From contig MKSV01000011.1 of NCBI GenBank assembly GCA_001897435.1, forward strand, positions 62,001-126,000: 64,000 nt of DNA, in the 5' to 3' direction. The position numbers were made by a program, and so were the translations under genes. Shown one piece after another: positions 1-8,247 of this stretch. Below the pieces are notes generated by a model that did not search any database, was not told the origin of the DNA, and saw only the letters and a list, made by a program, of their open reading frames with translations. The first letter of the stretch is position 1. Every line of letters starts with the position of its first letter. The stretch comes from Acidobacteriales bacterium 59-55. Its GTDB lineage: Bacteria > Acidobacteriota > Terriglobia > Terriglobales > Acidobacteriaceae.

Positions 1-2
1 CG

Positions 3-446
3 ATCTACCCGATGCGCCGCTCGGCCCTCGTTCCCATGCTGCTCTACGCGCAGGACGAGATCGGCTATGTCTCGGAGGCGGTTATCACCGAGATTGCCCA
101 GCGCATTGGGCTGCTGGAGTTGGACGTTCGCAACGTGCTTTCGTACTACTCAATGCTGCGCACCAAGCCCGCGGGCAAGTACAACGTGCAGGTCTGCACC
201 AACATCAGCTGCATGTTGCGCGGCGGCTACGAGATTCTCGACCACTGCAAAGCGAAGCTTGGCATCGGGCACAAGGGCGTGACGCCCGACGGCGTCTTCT
301 CGCTCGAAGAGGTCGAGTGCATCGGCGCCTGCTGCTGGGCTCCGGCCATGCAGGTCAACTACGACTTCCACGAAAACCTCACCCCCGCCAAGGTGGATGA
401 GATCCTTGAAACCTACCGTAACGGCCAGGGAAAGGACGTCAAGTAA
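3..446 (+). CDS. nuoE: NADH-quinone oxidoreductase subunit E (5' end outside window)
   Basis: This is the thioredoxin-fold [2Fe-2S] subunit of complex I. It passes electrons from the NADH module on the cytoplasmic side. The frame is already open at base 3, reads YPMRRSALVPMLLYAQ and continues family-like, so the ATG at 12 is probably internal and the true start lies before the window. The cluster ligands are visible as CTNISC (Cx4C) and, about 35 residues on, CIGAC (Cx3C), the expected NuoE spacing. Its stop codon overlaps the nuoF start by one base (TAATG), which indicates translational coupling. Subunit identity is secure; only the N-terminus is missing. Confidence 0.95.
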   Translation: MYPMRRSALVPMLLYAQDEIGYVSEAVITEIAQRIGLLELDVRNVLSYYSMLRTKPAGKYNVQVCTNISCMLRGGYEILDHCKAKLGIGHKGVTPDGVFSLEEVECIGACCWAPAMQVNYDFHENLTPAKVDEILETYRNGQGKDVK

Positions 447-1774
447 TGCCTACCCTCGTCTCCCATCCCGATGAAGTCAAAGTTCTCTCCCGCCGCTTCG
501 GCCAAGGCGCGGCCGATATCGACAAGTACCTTGAACTCGACGGCTACAAGGCGGTCCAGAAGGCCATTGCACAAGGCCCGGAGAATATGGCGGCCTGGAT
601 CATCGACACCATGAAGGCCTCGGGCCTGCGCGGACGCGGCGGCGCGGGATTCCCTACTGGCCTCAAGTGGTCATTTGTGCCCAAGCAGTCCGACAAGCCG
701 AAATACGTTCTGGTCAACGGCGACGAGTCCGAGCCCGGCACCTGCAAGGATCACGTTCTCTTCCTGCACGATCCGCACGCCGTCATCGAAGGCACCATGA
801 TCGCCGGCCTCGCCATCGGCTCGAAGCTCGGCTTCATCTATCTGCGCGGCGAGTATCGCTATCTGCTCAAGATCGTCGAGAAGGCGGTCGCCGACGCCTA
901 CGCCAAGGGCTTCCTCGGCAAGAACATCTTCGGCTCGGGCATCGACTTCGACATCATCACGCAGACCGGCGCGGGCGCTTACGAGGTTGGCGAAGAGTCC
1001 GCCTTGATGGAGTCACTCGAAGGCAAGCGTGGCGTGCCTCGCATCAAGCCGCCCTTCCCCGCCGTCGTCGGACTCTACGGTGGCCCCACGGTCATCAATA
1101 ATGCCGAGACCATAGCCTCGGCGCCGCACATTCTTCTAATGGGCGGCGAAGCCTATGCCAAGCTAGGTAGCGAGCGCAACGGCGGCACGCGCCTGTTCGG
1201 CATCAGCGGCCACGTCGAACGCCCCGGCATCTACGAGCTGCCGATGGGCTACAACCTCAAGAAGGCTATCTACGAGGTAGCAGGCGGCATCAAGGACGGC
1301 AAGAAGCTCAAGGCGGTCGTTCCCGGCGGCTCGTCGTGTCCGGTGCTGCTGCCCGAAGAGATCGACGTGGGCCTCGACTTCGATCAGATGGGCAAGGCGG
1401 GCACCATGCTCGGGTCAGGCGGCATCGTCGTCCTCGACGAGACGGTTTCCATCGTCGAATTCGCCATGCGCGTCATCAGCTTCTACCAACACGAGTCCTG
1501 CGGCTGGTGCATTCCCTGCCGCGAGGGAACGGACTGGATCAAGAAGACCCTCACCCGCGTCTATGCCGGCGGAGGGGTGAAGAAGGATATCGACAGCGTT
1601 CAATATCTCGCCGAAAACATGATGGGCCGCACCTTCTGCCCGCTCGGCGACGCTGCGGCGATGCCCACGCTGGGCTTTGTCAAGAAGTTCCGCAAAGAGT
1701 TTGAAGACTATATCGAGGGCCACAAGGCCGGAACCCCCGTCATAACCGTGCAGGATCTCGTGGGAGCACACTGA
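446..1774 (+). CDS. nuoF: NADH-quinone oxidoreductase subunit F
   Basis: This is the NADH-oxidising subunit of complex I; it binds FMN and cluster N3. The FMN/NADH glycine-rich segment GRGGAGFPTG lies at residues 63-72, followed by GDESEPGTCKD. The N3 ligands are in SCGWCIPCREG near residue 351 with the fourth cysteine in TFCPLGD near 397. The length of 442 residues is normal. The start ATG overlaps the nuoE stop and six bases separate its end from nuoG, so the gene is inside the operon. Confidence 0.97.
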   Translation: MPTLVSHPDEVKVLSRRFGQGAADIDKYLELDGYKAVQKAIAQGPENMAAWIIDTMKASGLRGRGGAGFPTGLKWSFVPKQSDKPKYVLVNGDESEPGTCKDHVLFLHDPHAVIEGTMIAGLAIGSKLGFIYLRGEYRYLLKIVEKAVADAYAKGFLGKNIFGSGIDFDIITQTGAGAYEVGEESALMESLEGKRGVPRIKPPFPAVVGLYGGPTVINNAETIASAPHILLMGGEAYAKLGSERNGGTRLFGISGHVERPGIYELPMGYNLKKAIYEVAGGIKDGKKLKAVVPGGSSCPVLLPEEIDVGLDFDQMGKAGTMLGSGGIVVLDETVSIVEFAMRVISFYQHESCGWCIPCREGTDWIKKTLTRVYAGGGVKKDIDSVQYLAENMMGRTFCPLGDAAAMPTLGFVKKFRKEFEDYIEGHKAGTPVITVQDLVGAH

Positions 1775-1779
1775 AAGCT

Positions 1780-4164
1780 ATGCCAGACGTAACCCTTACC
1801 GTAGACGGCAAAAAGATCACCGCACCCGCCGGCACTCTGCTCATCGATGCCTGCAAGTCCGCCGGCATCGAGATCCCTGCCTTCTGCTACTATCCCGGCC
1901 TCTCGCTCCAGGCGGCCTGCCGCATGTGCGTCGTACGCATCGAGAAGATCGGCAAGCTCCAGACCGCCTGCACCACCACGGTCGCCGAGGGCATGATCGT
2001 CCACACCGAGACCGCCGAGATTGCGCAGTCGCGCAAGGCGATGCTCCAGTTCGTCCTTGCCAATCATCCGCTCGACTGCCCTGTCTGCGACGCCGGCGGC
2101 GAGTGCGAGTTGCAGGACATGACCTTCAAGTACGGCGCGGCCGACAGCTTCTTCACCGAGCCGAAGAATCACCGCGAAGAGCAGCAATGGTCGCCCGCCG
2201 TCTACTTCGACCGGCCGCGCTGCATCCTCTGCTACCGCTGCGTCCGCGTGTGCGGCGAAGGCATGGACGTCTTCGCGCTCGGCATCCAGAACCGTAACTC
2301 TGCCTCCGTCATCGCGCCGAACGTTCCCGCCGACATCTCTCCCGACCACGCCGCTCACCTGGACTGCGAGCAGTGCGGCATGTGCATCGACGTCTGCCCG
2401 GTGGGCGCGCTCACCAGCGGAACCTATCGCTACAAGACGCGTCCGTGGGAGATGAACCATGTCTCCACCATCTGCACCCACTGCGGCGACGGCTGCAAGA
2501 CGACCCTCGGCGTGCGCTCGACCTCCGACGGCAGCGAGATTGTTCGCGGCGACAACCGCGACAAGAGCGGTATCAACGGCGACTTCCTCTGCAACAAGGG
2601 GCGCTACTCCTTCGACTTCGCCAACAGCGACGACCGCATTACCCACCCACTCGTTCGCCAGTCCAATGGAGAACTAAAGCCGGTAAGCTGGGAAGAGGCC
2701 TTCGACCACATCGGCAAGCGCTTCCGCGAACTGCGCGACACCCGCGGCGGCAGAAGCATGGGCGTCATAGGCGGCAACCGGCTCACCAACGAAGAGGCCT
2801 ACCTCCTCCAGAAGTTCGCACGCACGGTGCTGGGCACCAACAATATCGATCATCACCGGACGGCGGATTACGCGGCATTTGCCCAGGCGCTCGCGGGACA
2901 GGCAGATCGTACAGCCTCCCTGCGTGACACGCTCAAGGCACCGGCGATTCTGCTGGTCGGCGGCGATCCCACGAACCAGGCTCCGGGCACGGCGTGGAAT
3001 ATCCGCACCAACGTTCGCCAGAACCGCGCCCGGCTCTACGTCGTCAACTCTTCCGAGATCAAGCTGCGCCGCCAGGCCAAAGCGTTTGTTCGCCTCGCGC
3101 CTTTCGGCTACGACTCCTTCGCGGCATTTCTCACGGGCGACGACGCAGCTGCCTCCGGCGCTGTCTCCGACACCAACGCGCTGAGCGCATTCCGCGACAC
3201 GATCAAGGCGGAAGAAAATCTGCTGATCGTCATCGGCTCCGAGCTTCGAGGCGCGGAACTGAAGAAGCTCATCGACTTCGGCCTCACCATCCCAGGTGCG
3301 AAGTTCGCTCTGCTCGGGGGCTATGCCAACTCTCGCGGCGCCGCCGACATGGGCCTGCTACCCGACTTGCTCCCCGGCTACACTCCGATAGCCGACACCA
3401 ACAGCTTTGTCGAGTACAACGCGCCTGCCGAGCCCGGCCTCGATATGCTGGAGATCTTCGACGCCGCCGGCCGCGGCGAACTCTCCGCGCTCTATGTCGT
3501 CAACTCCAACCCTGTTGCCCGTTACAGCGTCGATCCTGCTGCGCTCAAGAACACCTTCGTCGTGGTGCAGGAGATGTTCCTTACGGAGACGGCGGCGCTT
3601 GCCGATGTGATTCTTCCCGCCGCGAATCTCTATGAGAAGTCCGGCTCCGTCACTAACAGCTATGGCGACCTCCAGCAGGTTCGCAAGGCTGGCGACCGCG
3701 CCGGGGTCCGCACCGACTTCGAGATGATCGTCCGTATCGCCGACAAGATGGGCGCGGATGTGCGCAAGCTCGTTCCCTTCGGCAAGGGACTCCGCGCCGA
3801 CATGGGACAGTCGCGCGGCGCGCAGTCGGGCGAGGCGGATCGTCACGCCGTATGGCTGACGGCCAACAATCTTGAGCCGAAGCTCAGTCCCTTTGACCCG
3901 TATGCGATTCTGGATGAGATTCAGCGTCTGGTCCCCGGCTACAACCTGCTGCGGCTCCAGCTTCTCTCGGGCAACGACCAGCACCTGCAACCCGCCGCCT
4001 CCGGCCTTGTCCAGATCAACACCCGCCGCGATCTTGTTCTGCCGGCGAACGATGCACTGTTCACCTCCGGCACGCTTGGGCGCTACTCCGCCTCCATGAA
4101 CGACCTCCGTCAGCACCAGGAGGGACAGAAGTCCGCACAACTCAGTGAGACCGCAGCCGATTGA
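1780..4164 (+). CDS. nuoG: NADH-quinone oxidoreductase subunit G
   Basis: This is the largest peripheral-arm subunit of complex I and carries several iron-sulfur clusters. In order it shows an N-terminal ferredoxin-type [2Fe-2S] domain (CYYPGLSLQAACRMC), the His/Cys cluster region (HPLDCPVCDAGGECELQD), two CxxCxxC-type motifs (CILCYRCVRVC, CEQCGMCIDVCP), and a molybdopterin-oxidoreductase-like domain starting at CTHCGDGC. The C-terminal half keeps the MopB fold but is not expected to bind a pterin cofactor. Its 794 residues are within the family range. It is followed by 93 bases with a short repeat before nuoH. Confidence 0.95.
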   Translation: MPDVTLTVDGKKITAPAGTLLIDACKSAGIEIPAFCYYPGLSLQAACRMCVVRIEKIGKLQTACTTTVAEGMIVHTETAEIAQSRKAMLQFVLANHPLDCPVCDAGGECELQDMTFKYGAADSFFTEPKNHREEQQWSPAVYFDRPRCILCYRCVRVCGEGMDVFALGIQNRNSASVIAPNVPADISPDHAAHLDCEQCGMCIDVCPVGALTSGTYRYKTRPWEMNHVSTICTHCGDGCKTTLGVRSTSDGSEIVRGDNRDKSGINGDFLCNKGRYSFDFANSDDRITHPLVRQSNGELKPVSWEEAFDHIGKRFRELRDTRGGRSMGVIGGNRLTNEEAYLLQKFARTVLGTNNIDHHRTADYAAFAQALAGQADRTASLRDTLKAPAILLVGGDPTNQAPGTAWNIRTNVRQNRARLYVVNSSEIKLRRQAKAFVRLAPFGYDSFAAFLTGDDAAASGAVSDTNALSAFRDTIKAEENLLIVIGSELRGAELKKLIDFGLTIPGAKFALLGGYANSRGAADMGLLPDLLPGYTPIADTNSFVEYNAPAEPGLDMLEIFDAAGRGELSALYVVNSNPVARYSVDPAALKNTFVVVQEMFLTETAALADVILPAANLYEKSGSVTNSYGDLQQVRKAGDRAGVRTDFEMIVRIADKMGADVRKLVPFGKGLRADMGQSRGAQSGEADRHAVWLTANNLEPKLSPFDPYAILDEIQRLVPGYNLLRLQLLSGNDQHLQPAASGLVQINTRRDLVLPANDALFTSGTLGRYSASMNDLRQHQEGQKSAQLSETAAD

Positions 4165-4219
4165 CTCCAACATCGGCAAATCGAAAACCCGGCACAAGCT
4201 GCCAACAACCGCAGGAAAC

Positions 4220-4253
4220 GAGCTAACAGCTAACGCCAGGAGCTAAAAGCTAA
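4220..4253 (+). repeat. Two 14-base direct repeats in the nuoG-nuoH gap
   Basis: GAGCTAACAGCTAA (4220-4233) and GAGCTAAAAGCTAA (4240-4253) are copies with one mismatch at a 20-base period. Each copy is itself a tandem AGCTAA pair. AGGAG at 4238-4242, the likely nuoH ribosome-binding site, overlaps the second copy. The repeat may result from slippage; I know no named element with this sequence. Confidence 0.7.
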
Positions 4254-4257
4254 AATC

Positions 4258-5316
4258 GTGAGCCATCTCAGTCCGTTCCAGATATTTCTGCTGCTCAGCA
4301 TCGTCAAGATCGCCGTCGTCCTCGTCATCCTGCTGACGACGGTCGCCTATACGGTGCTGCTGGAGCGCAAGGTACTCGGTCACATTCAGAACCGCTGGGG
4401 ACCCTCCCGCGTCGGTCCTTTCGGCCTTCTGCAACCGCTCGCCGACGGTATCAAGCTCTTTCTGAAAGAGGATCTGATGCCTCTCGCAGCCGAGCGGCCT
4501 CTGTTTGTGATCGCTCCGATCATCGCGCTCACCTGCGCTCTTATCTCCATCGCCGTCGTCCCGTTCGGCGCCGTCCACCGCATTCATGGCGTGGACATCT
4601 TCGCTATCACCGACATCAACATCGGCCTGCTCGTTATCCTTGGCATTACCTCGATCGGGGTCTACGGCATCGCGCTCTCCGGCTGGTCGTCGAACAACAA
4701 ATTCTCCCTGCTGGGCAGCCTTCGCGCTACCTCGCAGATGGTCAGCTATGAGCTTGCTCTCGGCCTCTCGCTGGTCGGCGTTGTCCTCCGCGCCCAGTCG
4801 CTCAGCCTGCGCACCATCGTCGAAAGCCAGTCTGCCCACGGACTACTCTCGTGGAACTTCTTCGGCGGCTACCAGTTCGTAGCCTTCTTCATCTACCTCA
4901 TGGCCGCCTACGCCGAGACCAACCGCGCGCCCTTCGACCTGCCCGAAGCCGAATCCGAGCTTGTCGCCGGATATCACACCGAGTACAGCTCCATGAAGTT
5001 CGCCATGTTCTTCATGGCCGAGTACGCCAACATGGTGATCGTAAGCTGCGTGGCCACGCTGATGTTCTTCGGCGGCGCCTCCAGCCCCTTCGGCAATCTC
5101 ATCCCGGCCTTCGGCGGAGCCGTCGTGCAGGCGCTGCTTCCGGTCTTCTGGTTCGTCGTCAAAGTCTTTGCGTTTCTTCTGCTCTATATATGGGTGCGTG
5201 GTACGCTGCCTCGTTTCCGTTACGACCAGTTGATGAGTTTCGGCTGGAAATTTCTGTTGCCTCTGGCGATGGCCAACATCATCATCACCAGTCTCGTTCT
5301 CGCGCTGCACGGCTAG
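4258..5316 (+). CDS. nuoH: NADH-quinone oxidoreductase subunit H
   Basis: This membrane subunit forms the floor of the quinone chamber of complex I. It begins with GTG (MSHLSPFQIF) and has the family length of 352 residues with about eight hydrophobic helices. Recognised signatures are LLERKVLGHIQNRWGPSRVG and, in the loop facing quinone, AETNRAPFDLPEAESELVAG, both nearly invariant in NuoH/ND1. The C-terminus has FRYDQLM. The next gene is nuoJ, not nuoI. Confidence 0.97.
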   Translation: MSHLSPFQIFLLLSIVKIAVVLVILLTTVAYTVLLERKVLGHIQNRWGPSRVGPFGLLQPLADGIKLFLKEDLMPLAAERPLFVIAPIIALTCALISIAVVPFGAVHRIHGVDIFAITDINIGLLVILGITSIGVYGIALSGWSSNNKFSLLGSLRATSQMVSYELALGLSLVGVVLRAQSLSLRTIVESQSAHGLLSWNFFGGYQFVAFFIYLMAAYAETNRAPFDLPEAESELVAGYHTEYSSMKFAMFFMAEYANMVIVSCVATLMFFGGASSPFGNLIPAFGGAVVQALLPVFWFVVKVFAFLLLYIWVRGTLPRFRYDQLMSFGWKFLLPLAMANIIITSLVLALHG

Positions 5317-5405
5317 CCTCACCGCCGGGCTGCTTTACAATCGGCAGATAGCCACGACCTTCTGCTCCGTTTCAACAGATTCAGGAAAGACTTGAGCGGT
5401 TCATC

Positions 5406-5915
5406 ATGCAACTGGCACTTTTCATAATCTTTGGCGCGCTGGCCGTAGCGGGAGCTCTCAATCTCCTGTTGCAGCGCCACCCCATCAACAGCGCCCTGTC
5501 GCTGGTCGTCGTGATGATGTCGCTCGCGGTCCTCTACTGGTCGCTGGGGGCAGAGTTCCTCGCCGCCGCGCAGGTCATCGTCTACTCAGGCGCCATCATG
5601 GTGCTCTTCGTCTTCGTCATCATGCTGCTCAACGCGGGCAAAGAAGAAAAGACCACAGGCAGCCGCGCCGCCTATATCGCCGGCTTTCCCGGCGCCGCCG
5701 CCATCTTCTGCCTGCTCACCTTCGTCTTCCTCTCGGAGCAGAAAGCGCTCGGCGTTGCCAATCTCGGGGGCCATCTCAATAGCGGCCTCAACAACATCGA
5801 GGAGTTGAGCCGAGTCCTCTTTACCAAGCTGCTGCTTCCCTTCGAAGTCACCTCCGTCCTCATCCTCGTCGCCATCCTCGGCGCAGTCGTTCTCGCACGC
5901 AAGGAGGACCAGTAA
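5406..5915 (+). CDS. nuoJ: NADH-quinone oxidoreductase subunit J
   Basis: This is a proton-pump-associated membrane subunit of complex I (ND6 family) with five hydrophobic helices in 169 residues. HPINSALSLVVVMMSLAVLY and AAQVIVYSGAIMVLFVFVIM match the conserved TM2-TM3 region. It follows nuoH after 89 bases that contain no reading frame for NuoI, and precedes nuoK by four bases. No strong ribosome-binding site is visible; GAGCGG lies about seven bases upstream of the ATG. Confidence 0.95.
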   Translation: MQLALFIIFGALAVAGALNLLLQRHPINSALSLVVVMMSLAVLYWSLGAEFLAAAQVIVYSGAIMVLFVFVIMLLNAGKEEKTTGSRAAYIAGFPGAAAIFCLLTFVFLSEQKALGVANLGGHLNSGLNNIEELSRVLFTKLLLPFEVTSVLILVAILGAVVLARKEDQ

Positions 5916-5919
5916 GACT

Positions 5920-6231
5920 ATGGCCGCACAAGTCCCTACCGCCTATTACCTTGTTCTTGCCGCCATCCTGTTCTCGATCGGCGTCGGCTCCTTTCTCATC
6001 AAGCGCAACATCATCACCATCTTCATCTCCATTGAGCTGATGCTCAATGCCGTCAACCTTACCTTCGTCGCGTTCGCGCACCAGTGGCACCAGATCAGCG
6101 GCCAGATCTTCGTCTTCTTCGTGATGGTGGTCGCCGCCGCCGAAGCCGCAGTCGGGCTTGCCATCATCATCGCAATCTTCCGCACCCGCCAGACCCTGAA
6201 CGTCGACCAGATCGACCTGATGAAACTATGA
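5920..6231 (+). CDS. nuoK: NADH-quinone oxidoreductase subunit K
   Basis: This is a small antiporter-like subunit of complex I (ND4L family), 103 residues with three membrane helices. The conserved glutamates that carry protons are visible in SIELMLNAVNLTFVAF (helix 2) and AAAEAAVGLAIIIAIFR (helix 3). The start follows an AAGGAGGA-like ribosome-binding site placed at the end of nuoJ. Its stop overlaps the nuoL start as ATGA. Confidence 0.96.
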   Translation: MAAQVPTAYYLVLAAILFSIGVGSFLIKRNIITIFISIELMLNAVNLTFVAFAHQWHQISGQIFVFFVMVVAAAEAAVGLAIIIAIFRTRQTLNVDQIDLMKL

Positions 6232-8210
6232 GCCCTCAGACTTCCTTGATGCCCGATTATTATCTTTGGCTGATTCCGCTGCTTCCCTTCGCCGGCTTCC
6301 TCCTCAACGGAATCCTCGGCCGCAAGTTGCCTCGCGCCGTCGTCACGGCGATTGCCCTGATCTTTACCGCCATCCCCGCGGCCATCGTCGCCTGGCTCTG
6401 GGTGCTGATGAAGGCCCCCAACGCTCCCGAAGCGATTCACGCCGTCAGCCGTCCCTGGATTGCTATTTCCGGCTTTCAGGTCAACTTCGACTTCACCGTC
6501 GATCACCTCACGCTGATCATGCTCGGCGTCGTCACCGGCGTAGGCTTCCTTATCCACCTTTACTCTGTCGGCTATATGGCACACGAAGAGGGCTACTGGC
6601 GCTTCTTTGCCTACCTCAACCTGTTCATGTTCTTCATGTCCGTCCTGGTACTGGCCAGCAGCTTCCTTCTGCTCTTCGTCGGCTGGGAGGGCGTGGGCCT
6701 CGCATCGTACCTGCTTATCGGCTTCTACTTCAAAAAAGATTCGGCCTCCGACGCAGGCAAGAAAGCCTTCATTGTCAACCGCATCGGCGACTTCGGCTTC
6801 CTGCTGGCGATGTTCCTTCTCGTCGCCCACTTCGGCAATCTCAACTTCACCGACGTCTTCGCCACCATCTCGCAGCATCCTGAGTGGCATGGCGGAGTGC
6901 TTACCGCTATTGCGCTTCTGCTTGTGCTGGGAGCCACGGGAAAATCCGCGCAGATTCCGCTCTACATCTGGCTGCCCGACGCCATGGAAGGCCCCACGCC
7001 GGTCTCCGCCCTCATTCACGCGGCAACCATGGTCACGGCGGGCATCTACATGGTCGCCCGTTGCCACACGCTGTTTGACCGCTCGACCACAGCCCTGATC
7101 GTCGTCGCCATCATCGGCGCAGCCACGGCCATCGTAGCTGCCTCCATCGGCATGGTGCAGAACGATATCAAGCGCGTTCTCGCCTACTCCACCGTTTCGC
7201 AGTTGGGCTACATGTTCCTCGCCTGCGGAGTCGGGGCCTACGCCGCCGGCATCTTCCATCTCCTGACGCACGCCTTCTTCAAGGCGCTGCTCTTCCTCGC
7301 CGCCGGTTCCGTTATCCACGCGCTCTCGGGCGAACAGGACATGCGCAACATGGGCGGTCTGCGCAAGCGCATCCCCGTTACCTTCTGGACGATGACCTCC
7401 GCCGTCTTCGCCATCGCGGGCATCTGGCCCTTTGCCGGCTTCTTCTCGAAGGATGAGATTCTCTACCAGACCTTCCTCTCGGACAATCCCATCTCCAAGC
7501 TCCTCTGGTTCGTGGGCCTGGTCACCGCCGGCATGACCTCTTTTTACATGTTCCGCCTCTGGTTCAAGACCTTCTTCGGTGAAGAGCACTTTAAAGAAGC
7601 CGCGCACGACGAGCACGGCCACGCTGCACACGGCGTTCACGAGTCGCCGTGGATCATGCTTCTCCCTCTCGTCATCCTCGGCATCCTGTCGCTCGTCGGT
7701 GGCTGGATCGGCGTTCCCGCGGCATTCGGCGGACACAACGAGATCGGCAGTTTCCTTTCCCCCGTCTTTGGAGGGGAGCAGACCGCGGCATCCACAGCGG
7801 GTCACGGCCTCGAACTTACGCTGGCCGCCATTTCTCTACTGACCGTAGCCGTCGGTTTCTTCTTCGCCTATGTCTTCTATTACAAGAAGCCCGGCTCCTC
7901 GGCGGCGTTCGCTCTCAAGGTCAAGCCGCTCTACTCGCTGGTCGCTAACAAATACTGGGTGGACGAGATCTATGGCGCCGTCATCGTCACGCCGTTGCTG
8001 ATGTTCTCCCGCCTGATCCTCGGCGGATTCGTAGAAACCGGTCTGGTCAATGGCTCCGGATCGCTTGCAGGAGCCACCACCCGAGGCCTCAGCACTGTCA
8101 CCCGCCGGATTCAATCCGGCAACATTCGCTCCTACGCCGGATGGCTTGCGCTGGCTGCAGCCGCCGTGCTGGTCGCCATGATCTTCGGCCACTCGCTCTG
8201 GATGCACTAA
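6228..8210 (+). CDS. nuoL: NADH-quinone oxidoreductase subunit L
   Basis: This is the distal antiporter-like proton-pumping subunit (ND5 family), 660 residues from the ATG at 6228, which overlaps the nuoK stop. The frame is open further upstream, but that part is only the nuoK shadow. Key signatures are FVGWEGVGLASYLLIGF (TM5 glutamate), GATGKSAQIPLYIWLPDAME (lysine and broken helix), PTPVSALIHAATMVTAG and HLLTHAFFKALLFLAAG. A histidine-rich loop (HDEHGHAAHGVHE) lies between the late helices. A downstream ATG at 6249 (MPDYYLW) is an alternative start. Confidence 0.96.
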   Translation: MSPQTSLMPDYYLWLIPLLPFAGFLLNGILGRKLPRAVVTAIALIFTAIPAAIVAWLWVLMKAPNAPEAIHAVSRPWIAISGFQVNFDFTVDHLTLIMLGVVTGVGFLIHLYSVGYMAHEEGYWRFFAYLNLFMFFMSVLVLASSFLLLFVGWEGVGLASYLLIGFYFKKDSASDAGKKAFIVNRIGDFGFLLAMFLLVAHFGNLNFTDVFATISQHPEWHGGVLTAIALLLVLGATGKSAQIPLYIWLPDAMEGPTPVSALIHAATMVTAGIYMVARCHTLFDRSTTALIVVAIIGAATAIVAASIGMVQNDIKRVLAYSTVSQLGYMFLACGVGAYAAGIFHLLTHAFFKALLFLAAGSVIHALSGEQDMRNMGGLRKRIPVTFWTMTSAVFAIAGIWPFAGFFSKDEILYQTFLSDNPISKLLWFVGLVTAGMTSFYMFRLWFKTFFGEEHFKEAAHDEHGHAAHGVHESPWIMLLPLVILGILSLVGGWIGVPAAFGGHNEIGSFLSPVFGGEQTAASTAGHGLELTLAAISLLTVAVGFFFAYVFYYKKPGSSAAFALKVKPLYSLVANKYWVDEIYGAVIVTPLLMFSRLILGGFVETGLVNGSGSLAGATTRGLSTVTRRIQSGNIRSYAGWLALAAAAVLVAMIFGHSLWMH

Positions 8211-8247
8211 AGGAAACGATGAATCACCGAAAGACTCGATCAACCCG

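Noticed and set aside
1708..2646. 312-codon open frame on the minus strand across nuoG
   Set aside because: It is a codon-bias shadow of nuoF/nuoG; its translation is repetitive Val/Ala/Asp text without family pattern.
6084..6227. Upstream extension of the nuoL frame
   Set aside because: It is nuoK read in another frame; the ATG overlapping the nuoK stop fits family N-termini.
5946..7805. 619-codon minus-strand frame opposite nuoK/nuoL
   Set aside because: High-GC antisense shadow rich in Asp, Glu, Gly and His; nuoL on the plus strand has all expected motifs.
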